A stretch of DNA of 64,000 nt from contig OX421962.1 in assembly GCA_949128115.1 (NCBI GenBank), forward strand, positions 8,526,262 to 8,590,261, read 5' to 3'. The notes under the pieces are model-generated. The model was not told the origin of the DNA. It saw only the letters and a list, made by a program, of their open reading frames with translations, and did not search any database. Source of the DNA: Anaspis maculata. Its lineage: Eukaryota > Arthropoda > Insecta > Coleoptera > Scraptiidae. A program made the translations under genes and the position numbers. This document shows, piece by piece, positions 1-11,651 of the stretch (position 1 is the first letter of the stretch; the number at the start of each line of letters is the position of its first letter).

Positions 1-473
1 GCTTCCCCGTCGGCTGCTTTCCACACAAATCATCATGCTTCACAAGAGATAAACTCGAATCCGATTTGTATCTGCAGAAACCACACGGATATCTTTCAGT
101 TTCTTCACAAAACGTCCCATTTTCGTGGTTCCCTGTTGCCAGATTATGTACTTGTTTGCAATGTTCGAACAATTCGAACTGATAGTAGCTCTTGTAGCCG
201 CAGCAGATGCAAGGGAACTGTTGTGGTTCGACAATGGCATGGAACAGTTCAGCTGCATAAACATTCTTGTGATTCCTCTGGATGTGGTGGTTGAGTTGAA
301 AGAGGGATTCAGTCCGGTGCAAACATTGCAAACAGTTGTACATGTTAACAATTTCAGGTTGTAGTTTTAGCCTGAAATAGCACAAAAATGGGGCTTGAGA
401 CTTGATAGAAATGATCAAGGCACAATCAGTACAATCACTAGGTTCTCAATAGTAGGTACCTAGGTACTTACAT
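1..473 (-). CDS. C2H2 zinc-finger protein, 5' part, runs off left edge
   Basis: Leftward gene of the cluster family, cut by the window edge. Exon 1 ends with AT at 473-472, a 100-base intron follows (471-372, GTAAGT donor, TTTCAG acceptor), and exon 2 opens with G at 371. The split ATG gives M-L-K-L-Q-P-E-I-V-N-M-Y and about 124 open codons to position 1. The three N-terminal fingers are visible: C-L-Q-C...H-H-I-Q-R-N-H, C-I-C-C...H-C-K-Q-V-H, and a third of C2HC form ending H-D-D-L-C. The finger array lies outside the window. The intron is longer than in the paralogs (61-65 bases) because of extra GTACCTAGG-type sequence near the donor. No disabling change is visible. Likely a nuclear DNA-binding protein by family; its target is unknown. 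Confidence 0.75.
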
Positions 474-1795
474 TTTTGACGATGAAGAGGTAGGTATAAC
501 AAATCAGGAAGTAATTTCTGCGATACAAGAGACGATACGCCTTCCTGGTTGTATGAGAAGGATGAGGGAGAATTGATGGGATTTTGGACGACGATGCGAC
601 GCTTTTGAGGCAACCAGCTAAGAACAAGCTTGAAGAGAAGCGCAAGCAATGGGCTTGGTGTTTGCTACAGCTTACAAAAAAAAGTCTAGCTGACAAGGTG
701 ACAGCAGCTGACAGGCTCTTATGAACCAGCCACCTTAGAACAGCCAATAAGCGATGTAGCGCTTACGGCTAAAACTAAATCCGCGGCCAAATAAGCTGCG
801 GCTGAACCCACCCTAAACGAATGTAGTTTCTCGAAGACATTGTAGCTCAGGTGAGTTATGGAAGTCAGGTTTGACGTTAGTGCATCGTTGATGTCTGAAA
901 GAAAAAGCTGACAATAATAAATGGCGAGGTGTGCGGTGTCGTGCATCAGCCTCGGCATCAGCATTCAAGTGGTCTAATTTATCGAATATAATGAATCTGA
1001 TCTCTACACATTACTATACAGGTACCTAAGTCGTGATTCTTCCAGTAATTACTTCGTATACCTAAGTACCTACATGAGAAACAAATTTCAAAATGACGTG
1101 GTTGATTACCCCTTTAGCTAGAAAGTCCATGGCATACGAGCTGAATAGCTCCTTGGAATGTCGACCCCAATGACAGATCTTATTAGCCTTCGAAAGAGAC
1201 ACATATGAATAAGATAACGCTACTACCCTTAAAAACCTTAAACTTCAAGTAGGTACGCTCTGATCATCCCCTTTTCGCTTTTCCCCTCTGACTCGAACCT
1301 AGGAAGGGAAAAGCGGAGTATTCCGGTTCGTGGTGGCAGCAAAAACACGTTACTCTTTCGTCATTAGCACCCCTATTCACCCCAGAGTTCACCCCTTCCG
1401 TCGTGAGATAATAACCTCGAGAAATCATAAAAATTTCTCCGTGAAGATCTTCAACTTTTTTTTCCAATTTGAGCGCCATATTTCAACTCTTTTCGTGAAA
1501 TTATTAGAAAAAAACAACAGGTAACGACTTTCTTAGGCACCTACACACGATCGTCTTATTATGAAAAACCAGGTCCTGAATTGCGGCAATGACCCCTTTA
1601 TCCAAGAAACGTTATCAAGTTCGTTTATCTTGATTGTTCCTAACGGAACATGTCCGTGGTCCGTGAATAGCTCGACACCTCGCTCGACACTCTCCCTTGA
1701 ACGACGTCGGCTAGTGCGACGATACTTTACGAAAGCTCCACGAAAATTGTAGAGGAACGTAAACATGATTTACCTCCAAGGATTGTTGATATGTA
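474..1795. other. Intergenic, no recognisable gene
   Basis: Only short ORFs without recognisable motifs, and GTACCTA-rich simple sequence near 1020-1080. It may hold the promoter of the leftward gene ending at 473, but I see no clear core element. Confidence 0.5.
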
Positions 1796-2033
1796 TGTAG
1801 CGTGTTTCCACATGTGGACTTTCTGTTCTCAGTTGATGTCCTCATTCGTAGCATGTTTATTTTTCACGTGCCTCCTCAAATTTGACTTTTCTTTGGCTCG
1901 GTACGGACAATCGATGCACTGAAACCACGTAATTTCTTCATCCGTAGCATATGTGTGCTTATCACGTGCCGTCTCAAAGATGTCTTTCGTTTACCTCGGA
2001 ATGAACAAAGTTTGCACTGGAACCAATAGACCT
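1796..2033 (-). pseudogene. 3' fragment of a ZF gene, frameshifted
   Basis: On the minus strand this encodes the last two fingers of a cluster gene (W-F-Q-C-K-L-C-S-F-R-G-K-R-K..., then F-Q-C-I-D-C-P-Y-R-A-K-E-K...), a stop at 1831-1829, and the family's conserved post-stop motif AAACACGCTACA (near 1796-1809). An extra AT dinucleotide in the linker between the two fingers (CATATGC for the usual CATGC) puts them in different frames. No ZF sequence is present above about 2040, so the rest of the gene is missing. A truncated, dead duplicate. Confidence 0.85.
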
Positions 2034-2049
2034 TTGCAGTGAATAGAAA

Positions 2050-3500
2050 AGGACAGACAGCAATGACAGACTGGTTGGGAAATAACACACGCCGATTGGC
2101 AGATGAATTTTGAATGTCAATGTTTTCACCTGTGCTCGGTTCGGTTCTCGTTCTCGGTTGGCATAGTTACTGATTGCCAACCAAGTGCGCGCGCAACACA
2201 GGTAATTCTGTAACCCTTCACGTAAACAGGTAAATAGCTGGAGGGTTCTACTCGATTCAAATGGCTCGTCTGCCGGACTCACCTAAACGCCTTCCTCGAA
2301 GAGTTGAAGCCAGAAATACATAAGCTAAAATGCCCGCTACCCCAACCAAGATTAAAACTTTGAGATGTACCCAGATGGTCTGTTCCCCTTTCCATATAAA
2401 GTCAATGGTGGCAGTTCACGTTACTACCCTTAGGATTGAGCACCCCCTATTCCGAACGACCATACAGGGTCATCGACCTGCTATAGTTCCACCCAAGCAG
2501 TACATAAGGTACAGGAACTTGCAATACTTATCATTAATTAGGTATACCTCTTATACCTAATTATAAGTTTTATATTTTTTTTACGTAGCAAAAAGCTATT
2601 TTAACTAACATCCAACCCCCAGGTTTTACAATTGGTGGCATTTTCATCTCACTTAATACCTTGGAAATGTCCTTGACTATCTTGACTACTTTTATTGTGT
2701 TTCCAGTCTGGTTTATATTTTATTTTAATCAACATCCCCCATCCCTTGTGTTACAACGTTGCCTGTTGCTTGACTGCAACTTAGACGACTCCAAACAATT
2801 AATTCCCTAAATCTTCCTCCACGAATCAGCCATTTTCCCCAACGAGGTCAATCGCCTATAATGATAGGTGATATGTGGTAATTTCCATTAGTTTCACAGA
2901 TGGTTCTGCATGGAGTTTTCTAAAAATGGAATTTCATATGTCAGACCACCTCAGAAACTTAAAAATTGAGATGGTATTTCCCATAGGTATCACGATGCGA
3001 AAATGAACCATCAAGTTTCACAGGATACCATGTGGAACCATGAGAAATCCAGTCTGAATAGGTCGCGGGAACATAACTGTTACTTTGGCACCCGCTATGA
3101 CAACGTTGCAAGTAAGCCTGACGTGGCAACAGCGCATTGCGCATTTTCGCGCCTGTTGCCAGCTTCTTGCCCGCGCTTGCGCATGATAGGTTGCCAAGGT
3201 ACCGCCGGAGTACTCGCTTGTTTTTGACATTACTCAGTCAAATCTTGAGTTTAGCACATCAGTTTTTTTGTTTTTTTGTTTTCTTGATGGAGCGACAATT
3301 TTTCGATAAATTATTATCTATACATTTATTACAACTTTACAACTAAAGAAAATTGTATTTGTATTACCAAGTAAGTACTAGTGAATTAAAATTATGCCAT
3401 ATACCTACCTAGTGTATCTACACATCTTTAGGACGCCATTTTCATTCCCACGACCTATTAAGATTGTATCCAATGGTTTCACATGTGCATTTACAACAGG
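2050..3500. other. Intergenic, no recognisable gene
   Basis: No convincing ORF, RNA gene or complete mobile element seen. Confidence 0.45.
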
Positions 3501-3505
3501 CATGA

Positions 3506-3904
3506 CCAGTGATGTGAGTCGGGTATTTACCCGGTAGGTAGGTAAATAGGTAGAAATCGGGTATTTACCCGGTATTTTCCCGAGCGCTATTTACCCACCC
3601 TACCCAGTTTGACAGAAAAGTTGACACTGTTGACAGCTCGGTTGACAGTGTTGCTGTGTTGACGGTTAAAGGTCGAACGGTTTTTTTTCCACGTTCTAAG
3701 GCTTTATAAACATGACCTCCAAAGCACTTATCATTATTTTGCTGCTGTGAGCAAAAAATCATAATTGTTTGTTGTTTCTCCAATTGTTAATGACAATTAA
3801 TGAAAATAGATACCCTATTAGAGACCCGATTTTGGGTAAATACCGGGTATATACCCTGGGTATTTACCCTTAAATATAAAAACCCGGGTATTTTACATCA
3901 CTGG
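3506..3904. mobile_element. Short inverted-repeat element (hAT-like termini)
   Basis: About 399 bases bounded by CCAGTGATGTGAG at the left and the inverse ...TACATCACTGG at the right, with subterminal GGGTATTTACCC repeats. The direct repeat ATGA flanks both ends (3502-3505 and 3905-3908). The C-A-G-T-G terminus suggests hAT, but hAT normally makes 8-base duplications, so the superfamily is uncertain. It has no coding capacity. A truncated relative lies at 11410-11651. Confidence 0.7.
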
Positions 3905-4194
3905 ATGACAAGTGACAAATGACATTGACATTTGCGTCCTCTCTCCGTTGCGTTCGGCAGTTTTCACTCCCGCTACTCTTTGAACCATGTGACAAAAATC
4001 CGCTCCTGTTCCACTCCAACTCCGTGACGGAGACTCCGTGAACCGACATACAGGTGTTCATTTGAAAAGTTGTCACCCCTGATTTCTCGCCGCCAAAATT
4101 TTTCACAGGAAAACGGCGAGACAGGTCGATTTTTATTTTGAGGGAGACATCTAGGACACAGGTACTGATACTGCAAAATTTTTATCTTCAACCC

Positions 4195-4829
4195 CTTCGC
4201 TCCCATGATAATATGTAGCATGCTCACATATCATGTGTTCTTTCAAGCTTTTTTCCCGTTTAGCTCGGTACGAACAAATGCGACAATGATACCAGTTGAT
4301 TCTTCCAGCTGAATCATGCGCCGAAACACTCGATACCTTCACTCCAACATCTTTGATTTTTCTTCTTGCAACAGCCAAACCTGGTGGTTCCATGCTTCCG
4401 GTCTCTTCTACGGTTTCTTGTAGCTCTCCTGTCGGCTCCTTTTCACACAAGTAGTGATGGATCATGATTGATAAACTAGAATGCGATTCATATTGGCAAG
4501 AGCCACACGCATATCTCTTGAGTTCTTGACGGGAAGTCCCATCTTCAATTTTTCCAGCCCCCAGGCCATGGACTTGTTTGTAATGTTCGTATATTTCGAA
4601 ACGATTGTAGCTCTTGTAGCTGCAGTGGACGCAAGAGAACTGTTCCATTTCGACAATGGCTTGATACAGTTCGGCTGCATAAACATTTCTATGATTCCTC
4701 TGGACGTGATGGTTGAGTTGAAAGGTGGATTCAGTTCGATGCGAACATTGTGAACAGTTCTAACCTAAAATAGCACCAAATTTGGTCTTGAAAGCAACTG
4801 GTCTGTGCATATTCACTAGCAACTTACAT
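4195..4829 (-). pseudogene. Inverted, truncated ZF gene copy
   Basis: Minus-strand copy of the ZF 5' region. AT of a split start lies at 4829-4828, the intron at 4827-4765 (GTAAGT donor, TTTTAG acceptor), and exon 2 from 4764. The usual residues after M-L-E are missing, and the frame after the start meets TGA within about a dozen codons, so the start is out of frame with the fingers. The finger frame is otherwise open down to about 4200, with three N-terminal fingers and one array finger, then loses homology. It is about 92% identical in protein to the THAP-ZF gene at 5617-7659 in the shared stretch, so it is its closest relative here. Protein-dead from its own start codon. Confidence 0.85.
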
Positions 4830-4924
4830 TTTGTGTGATGAAGAGATATTTGCGGCGCCGTTAAAATAAACTCGCCAACTCACCGCTGAATTGCTTCAGC
4901 TGGGGCTTAGCCTGGCTTAAGGTG

Positions 4925-5082
4925 CCCATTCACTAGGGAACCCGGTTGGTCAACCCGGTTGGGTTCGCCGAATGTTGGCTAGTGTGTGGTTGGCGCCAAC
5001 ACCAACCCAACCAAGTTGGGCCGGTTTTCCAGCGAGCTTGAAAACGCGGTTGGGTTCGTTGTTGGGTTCGTCAGTGAATGGG
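4925..5082. mobile_element. Small palindromic MITE
   Basis: Starts CCCATTCACTAGGGAACCC and ends with the inverse AGTGAATGGG. The interior is built of alternating AACCCAACC and GGTTGGGTTCG blocks. TAAG occurs close to both ends, but an exact target duplication is not settled. Non-coding. Confidence 0.6.
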
Positions 5083-5616
5083 TAAGTTGGCCAACATAAC
5101 AACCAACATCAGGGATAGTTACTACGGCTAATCACGGTATTTGAATTATTTGATGGAATATTGATATTAATCAGATATAAGTGATCAATGGGCGTATCCA
5201 CCTCACTCTAAAATGGACATCTGAGTTATTTTTATTGAAATTTAGTATTCATGCTATCGTTTGGTAACAAGAATGCAAATTCTCAACTTTTGTATTAATT
5301 TAAAAACTGAAAAACAGAAGCCAGAAAAACGCACCAAGATTCAAACGAGCCATTTATGGTGCATGATGACGTGACGAGGGCTAAACCAATCACATGCAGT
5401 CATGCGTCGTGTTTACTTGCGATAAACGCGAAGCCGAAGTTGAGGAAGTGTCAGCTGTCAGCTGTCAATGCTGTCATGCTGAAATTTCGTTGTTCTTAAC
5501 CTAAAAAGTAGATGTGCCAAATTGTGCCTCCTTTGAAGCGTTATTATAAAGCAAAGCAAAGTTTACCAGTTCCCTTTTGTGTTTTTCACTGCGGTGTGTC
5601 ATTCGTGCTTTGAAAA

Positions 5617-7659
5617 ATGGTTTTCAAAACCTGTTTTGTACCTGCTTGTACGAACGACAGTAATACACCCAATAAATTGTTTCTGGCAGTACCGAAAGAT
5701 CTTGAGCGCCGTAAAAGGTGGTTTCAAGCAGTCAACTTCGACACCTCTAGAGGACTTGCACGAAAGTTACATGTTTGTGAAGATCATTTTAAGGTGTGTA
5801 TCAAAATTAATGCCTAGCGAGGCATTTTTACAACTATGAATTTATTTCCATTTTAGTTTGAAGAGGATGCAGAAAATTGGATGTTTTTCAAGACTTTGGG
5901 AACGACAATCATTTTAAAGGGACATGTAGTGCCACATTTGAACTTGGAAGCAAGAACTACACCAAGCTCCGTTCCTTCTCAGATGACTGATTCAGCTCGA
6001 AAACGGAAAGAGGCCTGGTTAGAGCTCCATGCTCAAGGTGCGAAGAAGGTGAAGAGAAATTTATTTTCAAGCACTAGCGATCAGCTCGAATGTTCACAAT
6101 GTTCGCATCGAACTGAATCCACCTTTCAACTCAACCATCACGTCCAGAGGAATCATAGAAATGTTTATGCAGCCGAACTGTATCAAGCCATTGTCGAAAT
6201 GGAACAGTTCTCTTGCGTCTACTGCAGCTACAAGAGCTACCATCGTTTCGAAATATACGAACATTACAAACAAGTCCATCGCCCCGGGGCTGGAAAAATT
6301 GAAGATGGGACTTCCCGTCAAGAACTCAAGAGATATGCGTGTGGCTCTTGCCAATATGAATCGCATTCTAGTTTATCAATCATGATCCATCACTACTTGT
6401 GTGAAAAGGAGCCGACAGGAAGGCTACAAGAAACCGTAGAAGAGACCGGAAGCATGGAACCACCAGGTTTGGCTGTTGCAAGAAGAAAAATCAAAGATGT
6501 TGGAGTGAAGGAATCAAGTGTTTCGGCGCATGATCCAGTTGCAATAATCAACTGGTATCATTGTCGCATTTGTTCGTACCGAGCTAAACGGGAAAAAAGC
6601 TTGAAAGAACACATGATATGTAAGCATGCTACGGATGCAGAAATCAACTGGTTTCTTTGCAACGACTGTACCTACCGAGGTAAACTGAAGTCATTATTGA
6701 GAAAACACTGGATGAGAAACCACATGTTGAAACAGACTACGAATGAAGAAATTACGTGGTTCAAGTGCAATCGTTGTTCATTTCGAGCTAAACAAAATGC
6801 AGGTTTGAAACACCACATGATATCTAAACACGCGACGGATGAAGAAATCGACTGGTTTCAATGTAACGACTGCTCCTACCGAGGTAAACTAAAGTCGCAA
6901 TTGCGAAAACATTGCAAGAGAAAACACCAGTCGAAACCAACTACGGATGAAGAAATCAAATGGTTTCAGTGCTACCATTGTTCGTACCAAGCAAAACAGA
7001 AATCGTCGCTGAGAAAGCACATGGTTATACATCTTCCTAAACATGCTACGAACGAAGAAGATTGGTTTCAGTGCGAACATTGTTCGTATAGAACTATGCG
7101 GAGGTCGAATTTCAATCAGCACATGATGAATAAACATGCTCTGAATGAAGAAATCAATTGGTTTGAGTGCAAGGAATGTTCATACCGTGCCAAGAGAAAG
7201 CCGCATTTGATACTCCACATGATGATACATGCCAACAATGAAGAAATCGACTGGTTTCAATGTAACGATTGTTCGTATCGAGCCAAGAGGAAGACACATT
7301 TGAGACTTCACGTGATGAATATACATACAAACGATAAGGAAACGAGCTGGTTCCAGTGCAACAAGTGTTCGTACCGAGCCAAGTTGAAGACAACCTTGAA
7401 AACGCACATGATGAAACATGCTGCGAATGAAGAAATCAGCTGGTCCCAATGCAAACATTGTTCGTTCCGAGGTAAACGAAAGTCGTGTTTGAGACGGCAC
7501 ATGATAAGTAAACACGCCACGGATGAAGAAATTACGTGGTTCCAGTGCAACGATTGTTCGTACCGCGCTAAACTAAAGTCAAATTTGAGATTGCACGTGA
7601 TGAAGAAACATGGTACGAAAGAAGAAATTAAACTAGAACGAGAAGGTGCAGATGTTTGA
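5617..7659 (+). CDS. THAP domain-C2H2 zinc-finger fusion protein
   Basis: Two exons: 5617-5793 and 5857-7659. The 63-base intron is phase 0 (AAG|GTGTGT, TTTTAG|TTT), giving about 659 residues. Exon 1 plus the start of exon 2 form a THAP domain, a C2CH zinc-dependent DNA-binding fold. Visible features are C-F-V-P-A-C near the N terminus, V-P-K-D, K-R-W, V-C-E-D-H-F at the exon end, and H-V-V-P-H (about residues 82-86) as the A-V-P-like closing box. A basic segment (R-K-R-K ... K-K-V-K-R, about 107-126) may be a nuclear localisation signal. The cluster's three N-terminal fingers begin at about residue 138, and 11 array fingers run from about 290 to 645. Domain fusion and splicing are inferred, but the reading frame joins exactly. 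The only cluster gene here with a THAP exon instead of the split start. Confidence 0.88.
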
Positions 7660-8258
7660 ACATGCTACAAGTCGAGAAACCTCGAGAGGTGAATCATATT
7701 TCGGCATCGCTACGATCCACCTTTGCCATAACCATAACGATAAATCACTCACGCGCATATCTGTGAGCGCAGACTCCCGCTAATATGAGCAGCTACTACA
7801 GATCGCTAGTTCTACGCTCACAGGTATGCGTGAAGCTGTCATGGGAAAAATGGATTCTCGCGGTGAGTGTCTTGAGGATGATCGCTTATGGGAGGGGATC
7901 GTCCCAATCGTCCACGGATATGTTCCACAATTATTATATTTGTAGTCGATAGCAAGCTGTTGGTTACCTTGTGATGAATTGATCGTTGTTGACTGTAAAA
8001 CAAGAATAAACCAGAGGCTTCCAAAGAAAAGAAATGCGGTAGGTGTGGTCATTGTGTCCATAAAAATCCAAATGATTACTCACTCTCAATTCTTGATATC
8101 CCCCTATTTTGACTCCGCTGTACGGTTAGACCTTATTTTGTGTTTCCGCGGCGGCAAATTCCGCCTTGATTGCCACAGATTGCGCCGGGCCGTGCGGTTT
8201 TGGTCTCCAGATCACGCCTGCACTTCGGCGCGACACTCGAATCGTATTTCGACGCCTG
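7660..8258. other. 3' flank of the THAP-ZF gene
   Basis: Contains the family's decayed post-stop motif (CATGCTACAAGTCGAGAAAC, just after the stop). Around 7935-8030 it matches the flank downstream of the ZF gene at 17289-19028. No gene seen. Confidence 0.5.
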
Positions 8259-8385
8259 GGGCCCTATTTTTGGGACACTGGTGATCCGTTCACATGTGAA
8301 GTTGCTAGGCAACCAGGGCTGTGATTGGGTGTCACCTAGACAACATCGCATCAGGAGCTATTCCCCGGTTCCGAAAATACGGCCC
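8259..8385. mobile_element. 127-base MITE with CTG target duplication
   Basis: Begins GGGCCCTATTTTTGG and ends with the inverse CCGAAAATACGGCCC. The flanking CTG (8256-8258 and 8386-8388) is a 3-base target duplication. It shares termini with the 1 kb element at 54602-55605. CWG target duplications are known for some PIF/Harbinger elements, so that is the most likely superfamily (inference). Non-coding. Confidence 0.75.
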
Positions 8386-8412
8386 CTGATGGGCTCAATT
8401 TTCCTAATATAG

Positions 8413-9130
8413 TATGTGCACTTGTACCGTGATTCTAGTCGGCTGTGAGATTTTGTTTTTAAGTTTCCAAATCTAAAATATAGAAAATCCCCAAAACTTT
8501 GCTGTAGGCTACTCTGGCTCCATTTGGAACAATAATTCACGAAGAGACACGAAGTCGTTCGGACCACTTTTGGAACACATTTTTCACGCATTTTTTTCTG
8601 CAGATAGACGGAACATTTTTACGGGACGTGATATCTGGCGTTTTTTTCTGTTTTATTGGAAAACGTAGTGATTTTTCGACCTGTTTTCAATTTTTGCCAA
8701 TGAACAAATAGATCAAAGCAGCTTTGACATTTGACAGGTGTCAAAAATATTTCTAACCTCTCGGAGCCTCTTCAATTTTACGTGATTCAAACTGAAAAAA
8801 TACTAGTTCTTCGTCCAAAAAAGGGGCTCTATGGAATCATCAATCCTTTCCTCTCTTCCAATCGAAAAGACACGCCGAATCATGAAGAACTATTGGCAAG
8901 ACAAAGAACATCCCAGCAGGCCTGCTGTTGCAGCAGGACTTACGTGTGAAAAGTTCATTAAACCGAATTTCAAAAAACCCAGCCGCTCAAAGTTGCGTAT
9001 TGGACCGAAATTCATGTGAGTACCTTAGATTTTCAATTTGCTTTTGTTCTGAACCTTGGCGGAACGAGTTTTTGTCGGCCTTGAATGGCCGCCGTCAAGA
9101 TGACTCAAATTGAAGGCGGCCCCGTAGGGT
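8413..9130. repeat. Segmental duplication, copy A
   Basis: Begins GTACCGTGATTCTAGTCGGC. It matches 19311-19441 joined to 23502-24050 across the Jockey insertion. Both copies lie downstream of a ZF gene's 3' end, so they mark duplicated gene-plus-flank units. This copy is the uninterrupted (empty) version of the Jockey insertion site. Confidence 0.85.
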
Positions 9131-9357
9131 TCTGGTGTCTAAATGACGGTAATACATCTCTGCGCCCCTCTAGTCGCATTTCCACGTATGACAAGGTCAG
9201 CTTTCCAAGATTCTAGATACAGATTTCAAATTCCACGCTGCCAATTATTAGTAACACAGGGGACGTCGGTAGACACAAGTAGAAACGGAGCAGACCAATT
9301 CGTTCCACCCCAAGCAACCTTTTTTTTTCCTTCAAATGGCACTTTTAGCTTCGCTTT

Positions 9358-9388
9358 GTCCGTCCGTCCGTCCGTCCGTCCGTCCGTC
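9358..9388. repeat. (GTCC)n microsatellite
   Basis: About eight GTCC units in a row. It makes an artefactual T-D-G-R repeat in a minus-strand ORF. Confidence 0.95.
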
Positions 9389-9402
9389 TGTACTCGGGAT
9401 AA

Positions 9403-9990
9403 CTCCTCAGGAAAAAAATATATCGATGTGATGTAAACGCTTATCAGTAGTACGTTTGTCCAGGATGTCATGTTGACTTTTGGTTCTTTGTTACTTTGCC
9501 GCCATCTTTGAACCGCCATTTTAAATTTCTCTAAAAGTGATCCGATTGGAATGAAATTTGCAGGCAATGTTAACCACATCAAGATCCATCGAATTTTCGA
9601 CAATTGATGTCCCGCCGCCATCTTGTATTCTCCAAATTGAACATGTTTCAAAGTGATAGAACTAGTAGAATTATGCCTCAACGGAAAGAAATATCGATGT
9701 GGTGTAAATGCCAACCAGATGGGTACGTGTCCATCATATAAAGTTGATGAATGATTCTTGTTACTTGGCCGCCATCTTTCATCCGCCATTCTCAATGTTT
9801 CTAAAAGTGGTCACATTTCAGTGAAATTCGCAGGCGATGTGAACTTTATCACAATACATCCGATTTTGGACAAATAATGCTCTACCGCCATCCTGGCGGC
9901 CACATTGAAATTCCTCCCTAGTGGAACGATTTTCATGGAGCTTGGAACTTCACCCTTGTTTCGTATGATCATTTTTATTTTCCAACCAAA
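9403..9990. repeat. Two diverged direct repeats of about 275 bases
   Basis: Two successive blocks share AAATATCGATGTG-TGTAAA near their starts (about 9415 and 9690), then GCCGCCATCTTT...CCGCCATT, then TTTCTAAAAGTG and a GAAATT-GCAGGC-ATGT run. The GCCGCCATCTTG phrase recurs down to 10015. Probably part of an untranslated repeat element; no coding function supported. Confidence 0.65.
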
Positions 9991-10069
9991 TTTCAACATT
10001 CCGCTGCCATCTTGGTTGCCATATTGAAATTTCTTATTAGTGGAACGATTTTTATGAAACTTGGAACTT

Positions 10070-10386
10070 AGCTTTGTCTTAGCTTTGCGCTACTGGGGTC
10101 CCAGGCTGTACAACGAGCTGCCCGAGGAGTTTCGCTTGCTGCCTGAGAACGTCTTTATCAAAAAAATGAAAATACACCTCCTAAAAAAAAGCTTATACTC
10201 TGTCGAGGAATTTTTCAGTCATCTTGAGTTTGACGTAAAATTTTAATATGCTGTGTTTTGTCATTTACATTAGTATTTTATTTATACATAGTTTATTCAT
10301 ACAACATATTACTATCTTCGAAATGTTCGACGTTTCTCTGTAATTGTTATTATAGGGAATAAAGACTATCTATCTATCTATCTATA
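10070..10386 (+). mobile_element. 3' end of a truncated non-LTR retrotransposon
   Basis: The frame reads L-R-Y-W-G-P-R-L-Y-N-E-L-P-E-E-F-R followed by F-I-K-K-M-K-I-H-L-L, typical of the extreme C terminus of LINE reverse-transcriptase ORFs, then a stop at 10246. A short AT-rich 3' UTR ends in AATAAAGA and a (CTAT)n tail at 10366-10386, used instead of poly(A). Only about 55 codons survive. The clade cannot be settled. Confidence 0.7.
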
Positions 10387-11409
10387 GTCTGTACACCGAT
10401 AGAACGGACTTTTTTGAATTTCAGTGATGTAACCTATAGCAAATAAAAGCACCAAAGACTGTAACAACATCGGCGCGTCTGGAACTAATATTAGTTTTGT
10501 TCGGTTGGTAGTCTTACCCGGGCAAATTATTCCTACGCCAAGCCAATGGCATTACATTCAGCGAGTTTGACACCTACGTACGATTTCTAACCTCCATTTC
10601 TCCATGATGTTTGTTATTTTTAGTCGGCTCGGCTGTTGTGAGTGTTGAGGGTGTTGAGTTGAATAAAATGAGCCTCATTCAAAAAAAATATTTTCTTATT
10701 CATTAAAATTGGTATTAAACTGGTGTCATTCAAAATTACCATAGCATTTAGCTGTGATTACCGGAAATAAGCACCTCTTTCTAACTGGAATACCAAATTT
10801 CGCGGGTAACGCTCGGGTCTACTTTTCAAGCGGAGGAATCTGGTGGTCCTTTCTATGAGTGTATAGAGTATATCTATCTATCTTAGTACGATCATCCTGA
10901 TTTTCAAGCCAAATTTCATGATTCTGCAGCTATTTTGGCCGCCATATTCAAATTTCTGCCCAGATAACGGTAGAACCCTAATTAACTAACACTTGCGTTC
11001 ACTAAATCCTTCAAAAAGGAAGTGCGCCACTGAGCCTCATGCTCATTAGGCGTATTTAAAAGTCCAGGGAAGTTTTCAAAATTTGGATCCTTCAAGCATG
11101 CGCACCTGCCCAAACGAAATAGCCTATTCTCGAGCCTATTTGAAATCTGTATCTTGAAAATTGCGGAAATTATCGCAACTGTAAGTTTTCGTGCCGACAC
11201 TCGGTATATCAAATTATGGTTTTAAAAACCTTGGATACATTTTGTGAATAGGTACATTTCACAATGTGTTGGCGGTGGATAATAATATACTTAAATTTTG
11301 GGAAATAAATATCTAGAATATCCAAGGACGTTTTTATCTATTCAATGATAACCTGGTTATGTACTGTAATGGTTACGCCCCTTTCCCATTGACATCAAAT
11401 GTGTCTGGC
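10387..11409. other. Intergenic with repeat fragment
   Basis: No gene seen. Around 11050-11130 a stretch (TTCAAGCATGCGCACCTGCC and onward to TAGCCTATT) matches one end of the element at 30041-30588. Confidence 0.5.
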
Positions 11410-11651
11410 CCAATGATGTGAGTCGGGTATTTACCGGGTAGGTAGGTAAATATAAATCGGGTATTTACCCGGTATTTTCCCGAGCGATATTTACCCACCC
11501 TACCCAGTTTGACAGAAAAGTTGACACTTTTGACAGCTCGGTTGGCAGTGTTGACGATAAAATGTTAAATGATTTTTTTTCCAAGTTCCAAGGCTTTATA
11601 AACATTATGATAAACATAACCTCCAAAGAACTTCTTATTATTTTGCTGATG
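11410..11651. mobile_element. Left part of the 3506-type inverted-repeat element
   Basis: Matches the left half of 3506-3904 (ATGATGTGAGTCGGGTATTTACC, the GGGTATTTACCCGGT repeat, TTGACAGAAAAGTTGACAC) up to TTATTATTTTGCTGATGT. The LINE fragment follows and no right half was found, so the copy is truncated at the LINE junction. Confidence 0.75.

Noticed and set aside
9226..9795. Minus-strand ORF of 189 codons
   Set aside because: Composed of the two diverged direct repeats and the GTCC microsatellite; no domain, no conserved start context.
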